Assembly (NCBI RefSeq): GCF_011602365.1 | Contig: NZ_JAAONZ010000007.1 | Span: 124,001 to 188,000 of the forward strand | Direction of reading: 5' to 3' | Length of the DNA stretch: 64,000 nt | Source of the DNA: Pseudomaricurvus hydrocarbonicus | GTDB taxonomy: Bacteria; Pseudomonadota; Gammaproteobacteria; Pseudomonadales; Cellvibrionaceae | In this document: positions 43,834 through 52,087 of the stretch, piece after piece | Position numbering within the stretch: the stretch's first letter is position 1 | How the letters are laid out: the number at the start of each line of letters is the position of its first letter | Program-made: the position numbers and the translations under genes | Notes under the pieces: model-generated | Seen by the model: the letters and a program-made list of their open reading frames with translations, nothing else | What the model was told of the DNA's origin: nothing | Database searches by the model: none

Positions 43834-45216
43834 ATGAGCAACCTGATAGACACACAACAAATCGACTGGCCGGACAGCTGGCTGACGTTGGAGCATGGTA
43901 TTCGCAGTGGTCGTTATACCGATCCTGAGTTTGCCAAGCTTGAGCACGAAAAGCTGTGGCTGAATGTGTGGCAGATGGCTGCCCGTCTGGATGAAATCCC
44001 GAAGCCGGGTGATCACACGGTGTATGAGATCGGTAACCAGTCGGTATTGCTGGTCCGCAACGAGGACGGCGAGGTTAAGGCCTATCACAACTTCTGTCCT
44101 CACCGGGGCACGGCACTGGCAGACTGCTCTGGCCATTTTGACAAAAACCGCATCATCTGCCCGTTTCACGGCTGGCGCTGGAATCTGGATGGTGAAAACG
44201 AATACGTGCTTGAAAAAGACAACTTCCGCGGTGGCGAATTGCAAAACAGCGACGTTGCCTTGCGCGAAGTGAATATGGAAATCTTTGCTGGCTTTATCTT
44301 TGTTCATTTTGCCAAAGAGCCGCAACCTTTCGATGAGTATATTGCGCCTGTTCGCGATCTGCTTGAAGGGCTGGCAGTTAAGGATATGCACCACTATTGG
44401 TGGAAATCGGTTACCGCTCCTGCCAACTGGAAAGTGGCAGTAGAGGCCTTTCTGGAAGGTTATCATGTGCCGGCGACGCACCCGCAACTGGAGAAACCCG
44501 GCGCAGATTTTATTTACGGTGATGATGTCTCTGGCGAAGTGGCTTACGCACACGACAACCACTTTTATGAAACCTTCGACAAAGGTCATGGCCGATTCTA
44601 TGGTGGCCCGAACACGCCCATGGCCGGCAAGGCTCAGGGGGCTGTTGATCCGGTGGATGCCATGGCTAATCGTCTCAACCTGCTGGTTGAGGGGATGGAC
44701 GCCATGGTGCTCAAAGAGGACGTGGATTTGGTGCGCGCTCTGAAAGGTAAGCCGATTCCGGAAGGGTCGTCTCTGGGGGGCGAATATGTGAAGGCCTTAT
44801 ATTCCACGGCTGCTGCCCAGGGGCGTCCGATGCCGAAGCTGGAAAAAGACATTCTGGACATGTGGGGCGGCGAGATCTTTATCTTCCCCAATCTGTTGGT
44901 GTTGCCGCAAGCCGGTAATGTGATGATGTACCGAGTGCGCCCCGATGGCTTCAACCCGGACTCCTGCGTGTTTGAGATTTTCTCAACCAAAAGCTATCCC
45001 GCCGATGTCGAGCCGCCACGCGCCGAAGTACAGCCTATGGATGACGTCTCGGATCCTGAACAGTTCCGACAGATCCCCCGTCAGGACTTTGCCAACATCC
45101 CGCGGATTCAGAAAGGTCTGAAAACTCAAGGGTGCCGCCAGGTGTGGCTGGCTAACTACTACGAGAAAATTATCCTGAACATGCACCAGGAGATGGATCG
45201 CTACTTAAAAAGTTAA
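43834..45216 (+). CDS. Rieske-type aromatic ring-hydroxylating oxygenase, large subunit (second copy)
   Basis: 460-aa oxygenase component related to, but clearly distinct from, the one at 40586-41953. Rieske ligands CPHRG and CPFHGW have ordinary spacing. The mononuclear iron region VEAFLEGYHVPATHP again has Glu three residues before the first iron histidine. Translation starts at the ATG at 43834 (or the preceding GTG), 9 bases after AGAGG. It follows the GntR gene on the same strand. The two oxygenases could act on successive ring carbons or on different substrates. No electron-transfer partner is encoded nearby, so a shared reductase elsewhere is required. Confidence 0.9.
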   Translation: MSNLIDTQQIDWPDSWLTLEHGIRSGRYTDPEFAKLEHEKLWLNVWQMAARLDEIPKPGDHTVYEIGNQSVLLVRNEDGEVKAYHNFCPHRGTALADCSGHFDKNRIICPFHGWRWNLDGENEYVLEKDNFRGGELQNSDVALREVNMEIFAGFIFVHFAKEPQPFDEYIAPVRDLLEGLAVKDMHHYWWKSVTAPANWKVAVEAFLEGYHVPATHPQLEKPGADFIYGDDVSGEVAYAHDNHFYETFDKGHGRFYGGPNTPMAGKAQGAVDPVDAMANRLNLLVEGMDAMVLKEDVDLVRALKGKPIPEGSSLGGEYVKALYSTAAAQGRPMPKLEKDILDMWGGEIFIFPNLLVLPQAGNVMMYRVRPDGFNPDSCVFEIFSTKSYPADVEPPRAEVQPMDDVSDPEQFRQIPRQDFANIPRIQKGLKTQGCRQVWLANYYEKIILNMHQEMDRYLKS

Positions 45217-45240
45217 ACATCACCTGGATGTCAATCCAAT

Positions 45241-45272
45241 AGGTCGCCACGGCCCAGTAGTCCTGGCGACCT
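45241..45272. terminator. Hairpin after second Rieske gene
   Basis: Inverted repeat AGGTCGCCA (45241-45249) / TGGCGACCT (45264-45272) 25 bases after the stop codon, without a clear T-run. Possible terminator. Confidence 0.45.
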
Positions 45273-45550
45273 TGGGCTGAGTTGCCCAAACATATTCATG
45301 CCCTCAAAAATCTTTGTTAACCCGCCAACGCTTTTGCTTCCTCCAAGGCTTCGTAAGCCAGGCCTCTGCCTTGAAACTTGATCGCCTGGCGGTAAAGCGA
45401 TCAATCAATCCTCAAAAGTGATCAATTACTGAACGGCGTTGGCACATTGTTGCATCAACCTGTCTTGATTGCGTTGTATACTTTTTTTGTGCCTCCCAAG
45501 GATTGGCCCGAATTCATCGTCTAATACCTAAAATACCTCATGGACTGCGC
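45273..45550. other. Intergenic region before sigma factor
   Basis: About 280 bases holding the sigma-factor promoter region. On the minus strand 45317-45397 there is a 25-codon frame ending in a stop that reads like the C-terminal helix of a protein (ending LEEAKALAG) but has no start; it may be a gene remnant. Confidence 0.3.
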
Positions 45551-46087
45551 ATGACCAGAGACCTTGATGCCATCATCAGGCAGGCCCAGAGCGGCGACCG
45601 GACCGCCTTTGCCGGCCTGATTGATGATCATTACGAGATGATGTTTCGCTTTGCTCACAAATACTGTGGCAATCGCCCGGATGCCGAAGATGTGACCCAG
45701 CTGGCCTGTATCAAAGTGGCCAGATCGCTGGGGCAATTTCGCTTTGAAGCCCGCTTTACCACCTGGCTGTATCGACTGGTGCTTAATTGCGCGCGGGATT
45801 TCTACAAGGCACAGCATTCTCATGAAGCTTCAACGTGGCCGGAAACTGCGATGAACGATGGCTCAGAACCCAAAGTGTTATTGCATCAGGTATTGAAATT
45901 GGTTGAGTGCATGGGGGAGGGCTTCCGCGAAACGCTGGCGCTGGTGATTGGCGAAGGCCTGACCCACGCCGAAGCTGCGGAGGTGCTGGCCGTTAAGGAA
46001 TCAACTGTATCCTGGCGCCTGCATGAGGTGCGCAAACGGTTAAAAGCCGATGTAGGTCAGATTGGTGAATATGGAGGTGGCGCATGA
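45551..46087 (+). CDS. RNA polymerase ECF-type sigma factor
   Basis: 178-aa sigma-70 family protein. Region 2 is at about 10-75 (FAGLIDDHYEMMFRFAHKYCGNRPDAEDVTQ, in pieces) with the polymerase-binding helix, and region 4 at about 110-170 (LTHAEAAEVLAVKESTVSWRLHEV) gives the helix-turn-helix for the -35 element. The ATG at 45551 starts just before the conserved region; a TTG at 45503 is unlikely. Its TGA overlaps the ATG of the next gene (ATGA at 46084-46087), so sigma factor and downstream membrane vWA protein are made together, as expected for a sigma/anti-sigma pair. Confidence 0.88.
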   Translation: MTRDLDAIIRQAQSGDRTAFAGLIDDHYEMMFRFAHKYCGNRPDAEDVTQLACIKVARSLGQFRFEARFTTWLYRLVLNCARDFYKAQHSHEASTWPETAMNDGSEPKVLLHQVLKLVECMGEGFRETLALVIGEGLTHAEAAEVLAVKESTVSWRLHEVRKRLKADVGQIGEYGGGA

Positions 46088-48192
46088 GCGATAGGCTGAA
46101 ACAATGGTTTGCCGAACAGGACCAGACGCCCGATGCGCAGGCAAAATCCCGGGCACTGGATGTCGCCCTGAACGCGTTTGACGAATACCATTCCGGCGAT
46201 GTTCCAAAAACCGACAAGGTTGTAACCATCAACAGCGAGCAAAAAAAGGCATCAATCGACCAAGGATTGGTCACGTCTGATCGTCCTACTTCTGACAATC
46301 AACCTGTTGGGAGAAGACTCATGGATGCAACCCTATCGAAGATACCGACTACAGCGTCTCAACGCTGGCTCTACAGCGGTCTGGCCAGTGCCGCGATGCT
46401 GGTCATCACCGTATCACTGGTCATGAACATCGGTCCGCAAGTGGTTGATGATGCCCTGGAGGGGCAGCCTAGCCCGGAGCAGCGATTGGCGATGCCGGAT
46501 CAGGCCGATCACGACGCCTTAGCCATTGAAGCAGACGCTGTGACTGTGAGGGCTGCGCGATTAGACGACAGGCAGGCACCTGAGTTGCACAGTCCGGCAG
46601 CTTCCCGGGAACTGTTACGGGCCAGTGAAGAGCGCAAAGTGGCTGCGTTGCAGCAAACCCAGGAGCTTCAGGCAATACGGGTACCCAAGCCGGTTCCTTC
46701 GCTGGCGAATGTCCACTCCGCTGGCGGATTTTCCGCTGAGCTGGCAGACGCGCTGCCTCAGGTGCCGGGTTATAGCGAGCAGGGACGTGATCGTTTTGAA
46801 CATGCCGAGAGCAATCCCGTCAAGCGGGTGAGCCAGTCACCGGTCTCGACCTTTTCCATCGATGTGGATACGGCGTCCTACAGCTTTGTTCGCCGCCAGC
46901 TCAACCACGGGCGTTTGCCACAAAAGGATGCCGTGCGACTGGAAGAAATGGTGAATTATTTCCCTTACGATTACCCGTTACCGGCGCACCCCGGGCAACC
47001 GTTCAGTACCACCACCACGGTGCTGGATTCACCCTGGAAGGCGGGCAATAAACTCATCCACATTGGCATTAAAGGCTACCAGTTGTCGGCGGCCACCCAG
47101 CCCCGATCCAATCTGGTGTTGCTGCTGGATGTGTCGGGATCCATGAACAGCCCGGACAAGTTGCCGCTGGTCAAGCAGTCGATGTCGATGTTGCTCAGCC
47201 GTCTGCAACCTGAGGATACTGTCTCTATTGTGGTGTATGCCGGTGCGGCGGGCATTGTGCTGGAGCCAACTCAGGTCCAAGACCGACAAACCATTTTGTC
47301 GGCTCTGAACAAGCTGCAGGCCGGTGGCTCAACGGCCGGCGGGGAGGGGATTCAACTGGCTTACCAGTTGGCCGAAAACCATTTTGTTAAAGACGGTGTG
47401 AACCGCATTATCCTGGCCACCGATGGTGATTTTAATGTGGGTATTCACAACCCGGAACAACTGCAAGGTTTTGTCGAGCGCAAGCGCCAGTCGGGGATAT
47501 ACCTGTCGGTGTTGGGCTTTGGTCAGGGCAATTACCACGATCAGCTGATGCAGGCGCTGGCGCAAAACGGCAATGGCGTTGCAGCCTACATCGATACCGT
47601 GAGCGAAGCCCAAAAAGTGCTGGTTGATGAAGCCACGTCGAGCCTGTTTCCCATTGCCAGTGATGTGAAAATTCAGGTGGAATTTAACCCCGATAGCGTC
47701 AGTGAATATCGATTGCTAGGGTATGAGACCCGCATGCTGGCGGAGGAAGACTTCAACAACGATGCGGTGGATGCCGGAGACATTGGTGCCGGTCATACGG
47801 TGACCGCCCTGTACGAGATCACGCCGATTGGCAGTGACAGTGGTGTCTACTCCGCCTCGCGTTACACACAAACCGATCCGCCCGGGGCAAACGCCGATGA
47901 ATATGGCTTTCTGCAGTTGCGCTATAAATTACCGGGTGAATCCAAGTCCCGTTTGATCAGCCAACCCATTCAGCGCGATCAGCGGACTGAAGGGACGCTC
48001 AAGCGCGAAGCGGACTTTGCCACGGCGGTTGCCGGTTTTGCTCAACTGTTGCAGGGGGGCAAGTACACTGGTGACTGGGGCTATGAAGACGCACTGAAGA
48101 TGGCGCTGGCCAATCGCGGTGACGATGTGTTTGGCTATCGCTCCGAGCTGGTCCAGCTGATGCGTAAAGCGGAAGTGGCGAATGACTTGTAA
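46084..48192 (+). CDS. Membrane-anchored von Willebrand factor A domain protein (YfbK-like)
   Basis: 702 aa. A short cytoplasmic N-terminus (1-95) precedes one membrane segment (about 96-114) and a long periplasmic part. The latter contains the von_Willebrand N-terminal region (VSTFSIDVDTASYSFVRRQL, about 255-275), a vWA domain with MIDAS motif DVSGS (about 349-353) and later ATDGDFNVG, and the DUF3520-like C-terminus. YfbK-type proteins have this order. The N-terminal cytoplasmic segment and ATGA coupling to an ECF sigma factor suggest that it acts as anti-sigma factor with a ligand- or metal-sensing vWA output; that role is inference. Confidence 0.85.
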   Translation: MSDRLKQWFAEQDQTPDAQAKSRALDVALNAFDEYHSGDVPKTDKVVTINSEQKKASIDQGLVTSDRPTSDNQPVGRRLMDATLSKIPTTASQRWLYSGLASAAMLVITVSLVMNIGPQVVDDALEGQPSPEQRLAMPDQADHDALAIEADAVTVRAARLDDRQAPELHSPAASRELLRASEERKVAALQQTQELQAIRVPKPVPSLANVHSAGGFSAELADALPQVPGYSEQGRDRFEHAESNPVKRVSQSPVSTFSIDVDTASYSFVRRQLNHGRLPQKDAVRLEEMVNYFPYDYPLPAHPGQPFSTTTTVLDSPWKAGNKLIHIGIKGYQLSAATQPRSNLVLLLDVSGSMNSPDKLPLVKQSMSMLLSRLQPEDTVSIVVYAGAAGIVLEPTQVQDRQTILSALNKLQAGGSTAGGEGIQLAYQLAENHFVKDGVNRIILATDGDFNVGIHNPEQLQGFVERKRQSGIYLSVLGFGQGNYHDQLMQALAQNGNGVAAYIDTVSEAQKVLVDEATSSLFPIASDVKIQVEFNPDSVSEYRLLGYETRMLAEEDFNNDAVDAGDIGAGHTVTALYEITPIGSDSGVYSASRYTQTDPPGANADEYGFLQLRYKLPGESKSRLISQPIQRDQRTEGTLKREADFATAVAGFAQLLQGGKYTGDWGYEDALKMALANRGDDVFGYRSELVQLMRKAEVANDL

Positions 48193-48213
48193 CAGCCCAA
48201 CCCCGGAGGGCTG
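48193..48213. terminator. Short hairpin between convergent genes
   Basis: CAGCCC (48193-48198) / GGGCTG (48208-48213) lies immediately after the vWA stop. On the minus strand a T-run precedes rather than follows it, so it is a weak terminator call. Confidence 0.35.
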
Positions 48214-48220
48214 ATGGCCA

Positions 48221-49489
48221 TCAAAAAAGCTTCAGTAACTGGTGCAGCCCCAGTGCTCCGAAAATCACACAGGTCATTGCCAGCAAACCATTACTGAGCC
48301 AGCCATTGCGCCACTCGCGGGGCAGGCTGGAACGGTTTAACAGCAGCAGCAAAGTGATTGCCAGAAATGGCATAAACAGTGCGCCCAAGACCCCGTAGCC
48401 GACAATCAGCATAAATGGCCTATCCATGAACAGCAGGGCCATGGAGGGGAAGGTCAGCCACAACATGTACCACCTGGCGTGTTGCTGACTGGGGACGGGT
48501 TCAGAGTGAGCCCCAAGTTTTGCCGGATCCTCTTTTGCAGCCAGCCAGTGGGCGACAAAATCCGCAAACATCAGGCTCACCCCGTGCCAGACCCCGAGCA
48601 GTGACGAAAACGACGAGGCCCAAAACCCCAACAGAAAAATGATCGACCAGATGCTGCCGTAACGGCTTTCAAGCACGCCGGCCAGGTCGAGCAGCCCGCG
48701 GGACCCTCCGGCAATGGCAATATTGGCCGAATAGAGGAGCTCGGCACCGACGATCAACATGGCAACCACAAAAATGCCGGTCATCACATAGGCCACGCTG
48801 TTGTCGAGCCGCATCACTCGCATCCAGCCCGGCTGGCGCCAACCCTTTTCCCGTATCCAGTAACCGTAAGCGGCCAGCGTGATGCTGCCGCCAACGCCCC
48901 CCGCCAGGCCCAGCACATAAAACAGCGAACCTTGCGGCAGGCGGGGTACCAGCCCCCGGGCGATGTCGGTGAGGTTGGGCCCGGTCATAAGGGCTGAGCC
49001 GACCACGGCGACAAACATCATGCCGACCAATGCCGCGATGATGCGTTCAAACACCGCGTAGGAGCCCAGCCAGACCAGGGCCAGCCCCAACAGCCCGGAC
49101 GCCACGGCAAAGATTTTCAGGTCGACAGCGGGGAACAGCGCGGCCAGGGGCAGGGCAGTCGAACTCATGGCTGTCGCCCCGTACACAAACCCCCACAGCA
49201 CAATGTAGATGCCAAAATAGACCGAAGCCCAGCGCCCCAGCGAGCGCCAACCGTGGAAGATGGTGTGGCCACTGGCGAGCGTCCAGCGCCCCACACCTTC
49301 CACCAGAATGATCTTCAGCAGACAGCCCAGCACCGCGGCCCAAATCAACTGATAGCCGTATAAACTCCCGGCCACCAGGGTCGCCACCAGGTCACCGGCA
49401 CCGACCCCTGTGGCCGCCGCGACGAGCCCGGGGCCGATGAGTTGCCAGCGAGGGAGAGCAGTGGGTTGGTGTTTGGTCATTGTGGTCAT
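48221..49489 (-). CDS. NRAMP-family divalent metal transporter
   Basis: 422-aa inner-membrane protein with about 11 hydrophobic segments. The N-terminal GPGLVAAATGVGAGDLVA corresponds to the NRAMP helix-1 metal site, where canonical MntH proteins read DPGN; here it is GAGD, which marks the divergent NRAMP-related branch. The transported ion therefore cannot be assumed to be Mn2+ or Fe2+. The ATG at 49489 overlaps by four bases (ATGA) the stop of a possible 55-aa upstream ORF. Convergent with the vWA gene. Confidence 0.82.
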   Translation of the reverse strand: MTTMTKHQPTALPRWQLIGPGLVAAATGVGAGDLVATLVAGSLYGYQLIWAAVLGCLLKIILVEGVGRWTLASGHTIFHGWRSLGRWASVYFGIYIVLWGFVYGATAMSSTALPLAALFPAVDLKIFAVASGLLGLALVWLGSYAVFERIIAALVGMMFVAVVGSALMTGPNLTDIARGLVPRLPQGSLFYVLGLAGGVGGSITLAAYGYWIREKGWRQPGWMRVMRLDNSVAYVMTGIFVVAMLIVGAELLYSANIAIAGGSRGLLDLAGVLESRYGSIWSIIFLLGFWASSFSSLLGVWHGVSLMFADFVAHWLAAKEDPAKLGAHSEPVPSQQHARWYMLWLTFPSMALLFMDRPFMLIVGYGVLGALFMPFLAITLLLLLNRSSLPREWRNGWLSNGLLAMTCVIFGALGLHQLLKLF

Positions 49490-49653
49490 AATAATATTTC
49501 ATGAAAAGAGGTTTGCCGTTTACATTCTTTGCTAGGCTTTAAGCAGTCAAGAATATCAGACGGTGTCATTTCCAGGCGCGTGATTTTGCGTCCGATGCCT
49601 ATACCATAACCGGGATTCAAGGTGAATCCATTGAAGAGTTTGCCGGTTTTCAC
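49486..49653 (-). CDS. Possible small ORF coupled to the NRAMP gene (55 aa)
   Basis: A frame from a GTG at 49653 encodes 55 residues beginning MKTGKLFNGFTLNPGYGIGI and ends in a TGA that overlaps the ATG of the NRAMP gene (ATGA). There is no good ribosome site before the GTG and no family was recognised. The coupling overlap, and a glycine-rich, protein-like N-terminal half, are the only support. It could equally be the decayed C-terminus of a lost gene. Confidence 0.3.
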   Translation of the reverse strand: MKTGKLFNGFTLNPGYGIGIGRKITRLEMTPSDILDCLKPSKECKRQTSFHEILL

Positions 49654-49713
49654 GTTTCACGGTGTCAATGAGCGCATTAAGGTGGATGAATTTGCAAAGT
49701 CAGTCGGGCACTT

Positions 49714-49748
49714 TTACCAGTTACCAGTTACCAGTTACCAGTTACCAG
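49714..49748. repeat. 7-bp tandem repeat TTACCAG x5
   Basis: Five perfect TTACCAG units with no spacers, upstream of the HdeD-like gene (about 150 bases before its start). A simple satellite prone to copy-number change. Confidence 0.95.
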
Positions 49749-49900
49749 TTAATGAATGATTTGGAGGATCTTTGAATCTTTTGAATGTTCAGTCAACTGC
49801 TGAGGTCCGACTTGTCTAATGGCCACTTGATTATTGCTAAAATCAGCAGGTTAAACGGGTTTTGGGCCAGTATCCCTTCACAAAAAAAAGGACAGTAATT
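49749..49900 (+). promoter_or_regulatory. Upstream region of the HdeD-like gene
   Basis: Contains the promoter of the HdeD-like gene and AAGGACAG about 10 bases before the ATG at 49901. No operator recognised. Confidence 0.4.
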
Positions 49901-50425
49901 ATGAATTACTCTACACGCTTTTTCTGGGCGGGTGTTTTGACAATTGTGCTTGGTTTGGTTGTTCTGTTCAATGCGGCGGTTGCTTCTGGCGCTATCGTGG
50001 TCGTCACCGGTATTGTCTTATTGATCGGTGGCGCTGCGCAAGTTGTTCTCGGGTTTCTTGAGGAGGGATCCGGGAGAAAATGGCTGACATTAGCGCTCGG
50101 CTTCCTCACGGTATTTCTGGGGTGGTCCTTTTTGTCTAACCCGCTGGCTGGGATTGTCTCGCTGACGACATTTTTACTCATCTTGATGGCGGCGAGTGGA
50201 GCGGTTCAAGTCCTGTTCGGGTTGCGCGCACGTGGAACGCCGTTCTTTTGGCCACTCATACTCTCCGGTCTGGCATCAATTTTATTGGCAATCATCCTGT
50301 TGTCATCGCCAAGTGCAACAATCTCTCTGCTCGGCTTTTTGCTGGGCCTTCATATGCTCGCTTCGGGCGCATGCTTGACCATGGTGGGGCTCTATATGAA
50401 AAAGCTGGACGCCCTGAAAAAATAA
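49901..50425 (+). CDS. HdeD-family membrane protein
   Basis: 174-aa integral membrane protein with about six hydrophobic segments arranged as three repeats of a two-helix unit (DUF308/HdeD). In E. coli HdeD is an acid-resistance protein; most homologues are uncharacterised membrane proteins. The ATG at 49901 is preceded by AAGGACAG; the longer frame from a TTG at 49862 lacks a ribosome site. It stands alone, convergent with the dipeptidase gene. Confidence 0.85.
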   Translation: MNYSTRFFWAGVLTIVLGLVVLFNAAVASGAIVVVTGIVLLIGGAAQVVLGFLEEGSGRKWLTLALGFLTVFLGWSFLSNPLAGIVSLTTFLLILMAASGAVQVLFGLRARGTPFFWPLILSGLASILLAIILLSSPSATISLLGFLLGLHMLASGACLTMVGLYMKKLDALKK

Positions 50426-50494
50426 ATGCTGTCTCATCCTAAGCAACCGGATGAAATCAGCTTTTTACGTTACGGCTTGAGTGATCGACCGGAG

Positions 50495-51850
50495 TTATTG
50501 CTGAACGATTTGCGCTTCAGATTCCTCCCCAGAGTCTTCCGTCGAGTTTAATGTGGCAGCGACCGCTTGCACTTCATCCATCACGCGCATCAGGTTGCCA
50601 CCCCACAACAGGGTGATGTCTGTTTCGCTGTAGTTGCGCTGCAGGAGTTCGCGAGTCACGGCCAATGTCTCGGAGGCGTCGTTCCAGCCGGACACACCGC
50701 CACCGCCGTCGAAGTCGGAGCTGATACCGACGTGATCAATGCCGATTTTCTGTACCAGGTAGTCGATATGATCGACGAAGTCCTGCACATTCACCGGTGG
50801 AGCAACGGGATCGACTTCCTGCTTGAGCAGCGGAGCTACCTTGGCACGAAGCTCCCTGTAGCCCGCCATATACTCACGGCGGGCTTCACTGTCGAGCTTA
50901 CCCACTTGCGGCCAGGCGAGGATGTTGAAGCCGGTTTTCTGGGCTTCACGGGCCATCACCGCAGCGGCTTTTTCTTGCCAGGCGTTGTATTTCCCGGTGT
51001 TGAGGTAGGAGGCGAAGGCGACCGTCTGCACCACACCGCCATTTTCCTGGATGGCCAACAGCTCTTCGTCATCCAGATTACGGCTGACATCATTCAAAGC
51101 CCGAGCGGAAGAGTGAGAGGCGATGACCGGTGCTTTGCTCAGGCGCAGGGTTTCGAGGTTGGCGGCTTTCGAGGGATGCGACAGGTCGATAATGATGCCG
51201 ACCCGATTCATCTCCTTCACCAGATCGCGGCCCAGGTCACTGAGTCCGCCGTACAGCCATTGACCATCACTTTCGCCGGTATTGGAGTCGGCAAATTGAC
51301 TGTGACCATTGTGCGCCAGTGACATATAGCGCGCGCCACGGTTGTAAAAGTCCTGCACCAGGCTCAGATCCGTGCCCAGTGGATAGGCATTCTCAACCCC
51401 CATCAAGGCCACCAGTTTGCCTTCGGCCACCAGCGCCCGCACTTGCTCAGGCGTCGTGGCCAGGCCGATACGGTCCGGTGCGATTTCCTCAACAAGGCGA
51501 TGCACGGCATCAAACTTGGCGATGGCGTTGTCCAGTGCGGCCGCGTATCCGGCTTCTGTGAGCTCCCCCTGCGCGGTGTAGATGCTGAACCAGATGGCAT
51601 CCAGGCCACCGCGTGCCAGTTTGGCCAGGTCAACCTGGGTTTTGAGGTCCTGGGTGTAATTTTGCTTGCGGGTAAAATTGCTCACGTCCAGGTCCACATG
51701 GGTGTCCATGGTGAGGAGTCGTTGATGCAGCGTTTCTACGCTGTCACTGGCCTGTGCCGCTGGAGCTTGGGCTGTTTCAGCGGTGTCTGGGGAGCAGCCT
51801 GCCAGTACAGTGGTTAACACACAGAGCGCCAGTGATAATTGTTTAAACAT
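50495..51850 (-). CDS. Membrane dipeptidase (peptidase M19), lipoprotein
   Basis: 451-aa secreted enzyme. A lipoprotein signal peptide MFKQLSLALCVLTTVLAGC ends in a lipobox (LAGC, Cys about 19). The M19 zinc site is visible: MDTHVDLD near the start of the mature protein, a glutamate in MGVENAYPL, HNGHSQFADS, and later LSHPS and ASHSSARAL, then GISSDFDGGGG. It would cleave dipeptides, including D-residue dipeptides, in the periplasm. The ATG at 51850 has AGGTAA upstream; the longer frame to 51910 would bury the signal peptide. No operon partner. Confidence 0.9.
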   Translation of the reverse strand: MFKQLSLALCVLTTVLAGCSPDTAETAQAPAAQASDSVETLHQRLLTMDTHVDLDVSNFTRKQNYTQDLKTQVDLAKLARGGLDAIWFSIYTAQGELTEAGYAAALDNAIAKFDAVHRLVEEIAPDRIGLATTPEQVRALVAEGKLVALMGVENAYPLGTDLSLVQDFYNRGARYMSLAHNGHSQFADSNTGESDGQWLYGGLSDLGRDLVKEMNRVGIIIDLSHPSKAANLETLRLSKAPVIASHSSARALNDVSRNLDDEELLAIQENGGVVQTVAFASYLNTGKYNAWQEKAAAVMAREAQKTGFNILAWPQVGKLDSEARREYMAGYRELRAKVAPLLKQEVDPVAPPVNVQDFVDHIDYLVQKIGIDHVGISSDFDGGGGVSGWNDASETLAVTRELLQRNYSETDITLLWGGNLMRVMDEVQAVAATLNSTEDSGEESEAQIVQQ

Positions 51851-52087
51851 AGAGTTACCTGCTTGCAAAGTGAAAGACACCGTGCCTTGACCGTGGTGCG
51901 CCACAATCACACCACGGCACGGTTTTCAGAAGTATCCTGATAGCGGGGAATTCTGAAAAGTGTGCAATTTATATGCCAGTTCCAGCACGCGGGTGCCCAA
52001 ACTGAGGCCAGTTTGACGAAGAAGTCTTCTGCTGTCACTTTCAAAACAGAGAGCTCTGAAAACCGATAGCGTCAAAGTTAACAGCGC

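Noticed and set aside
45317-45397. C-terminal-like 25-codon frame ending LEEAKALAG on the minus strand
   Set aside because: Too short and lacking a start to identify; noted only as a possible remnant.
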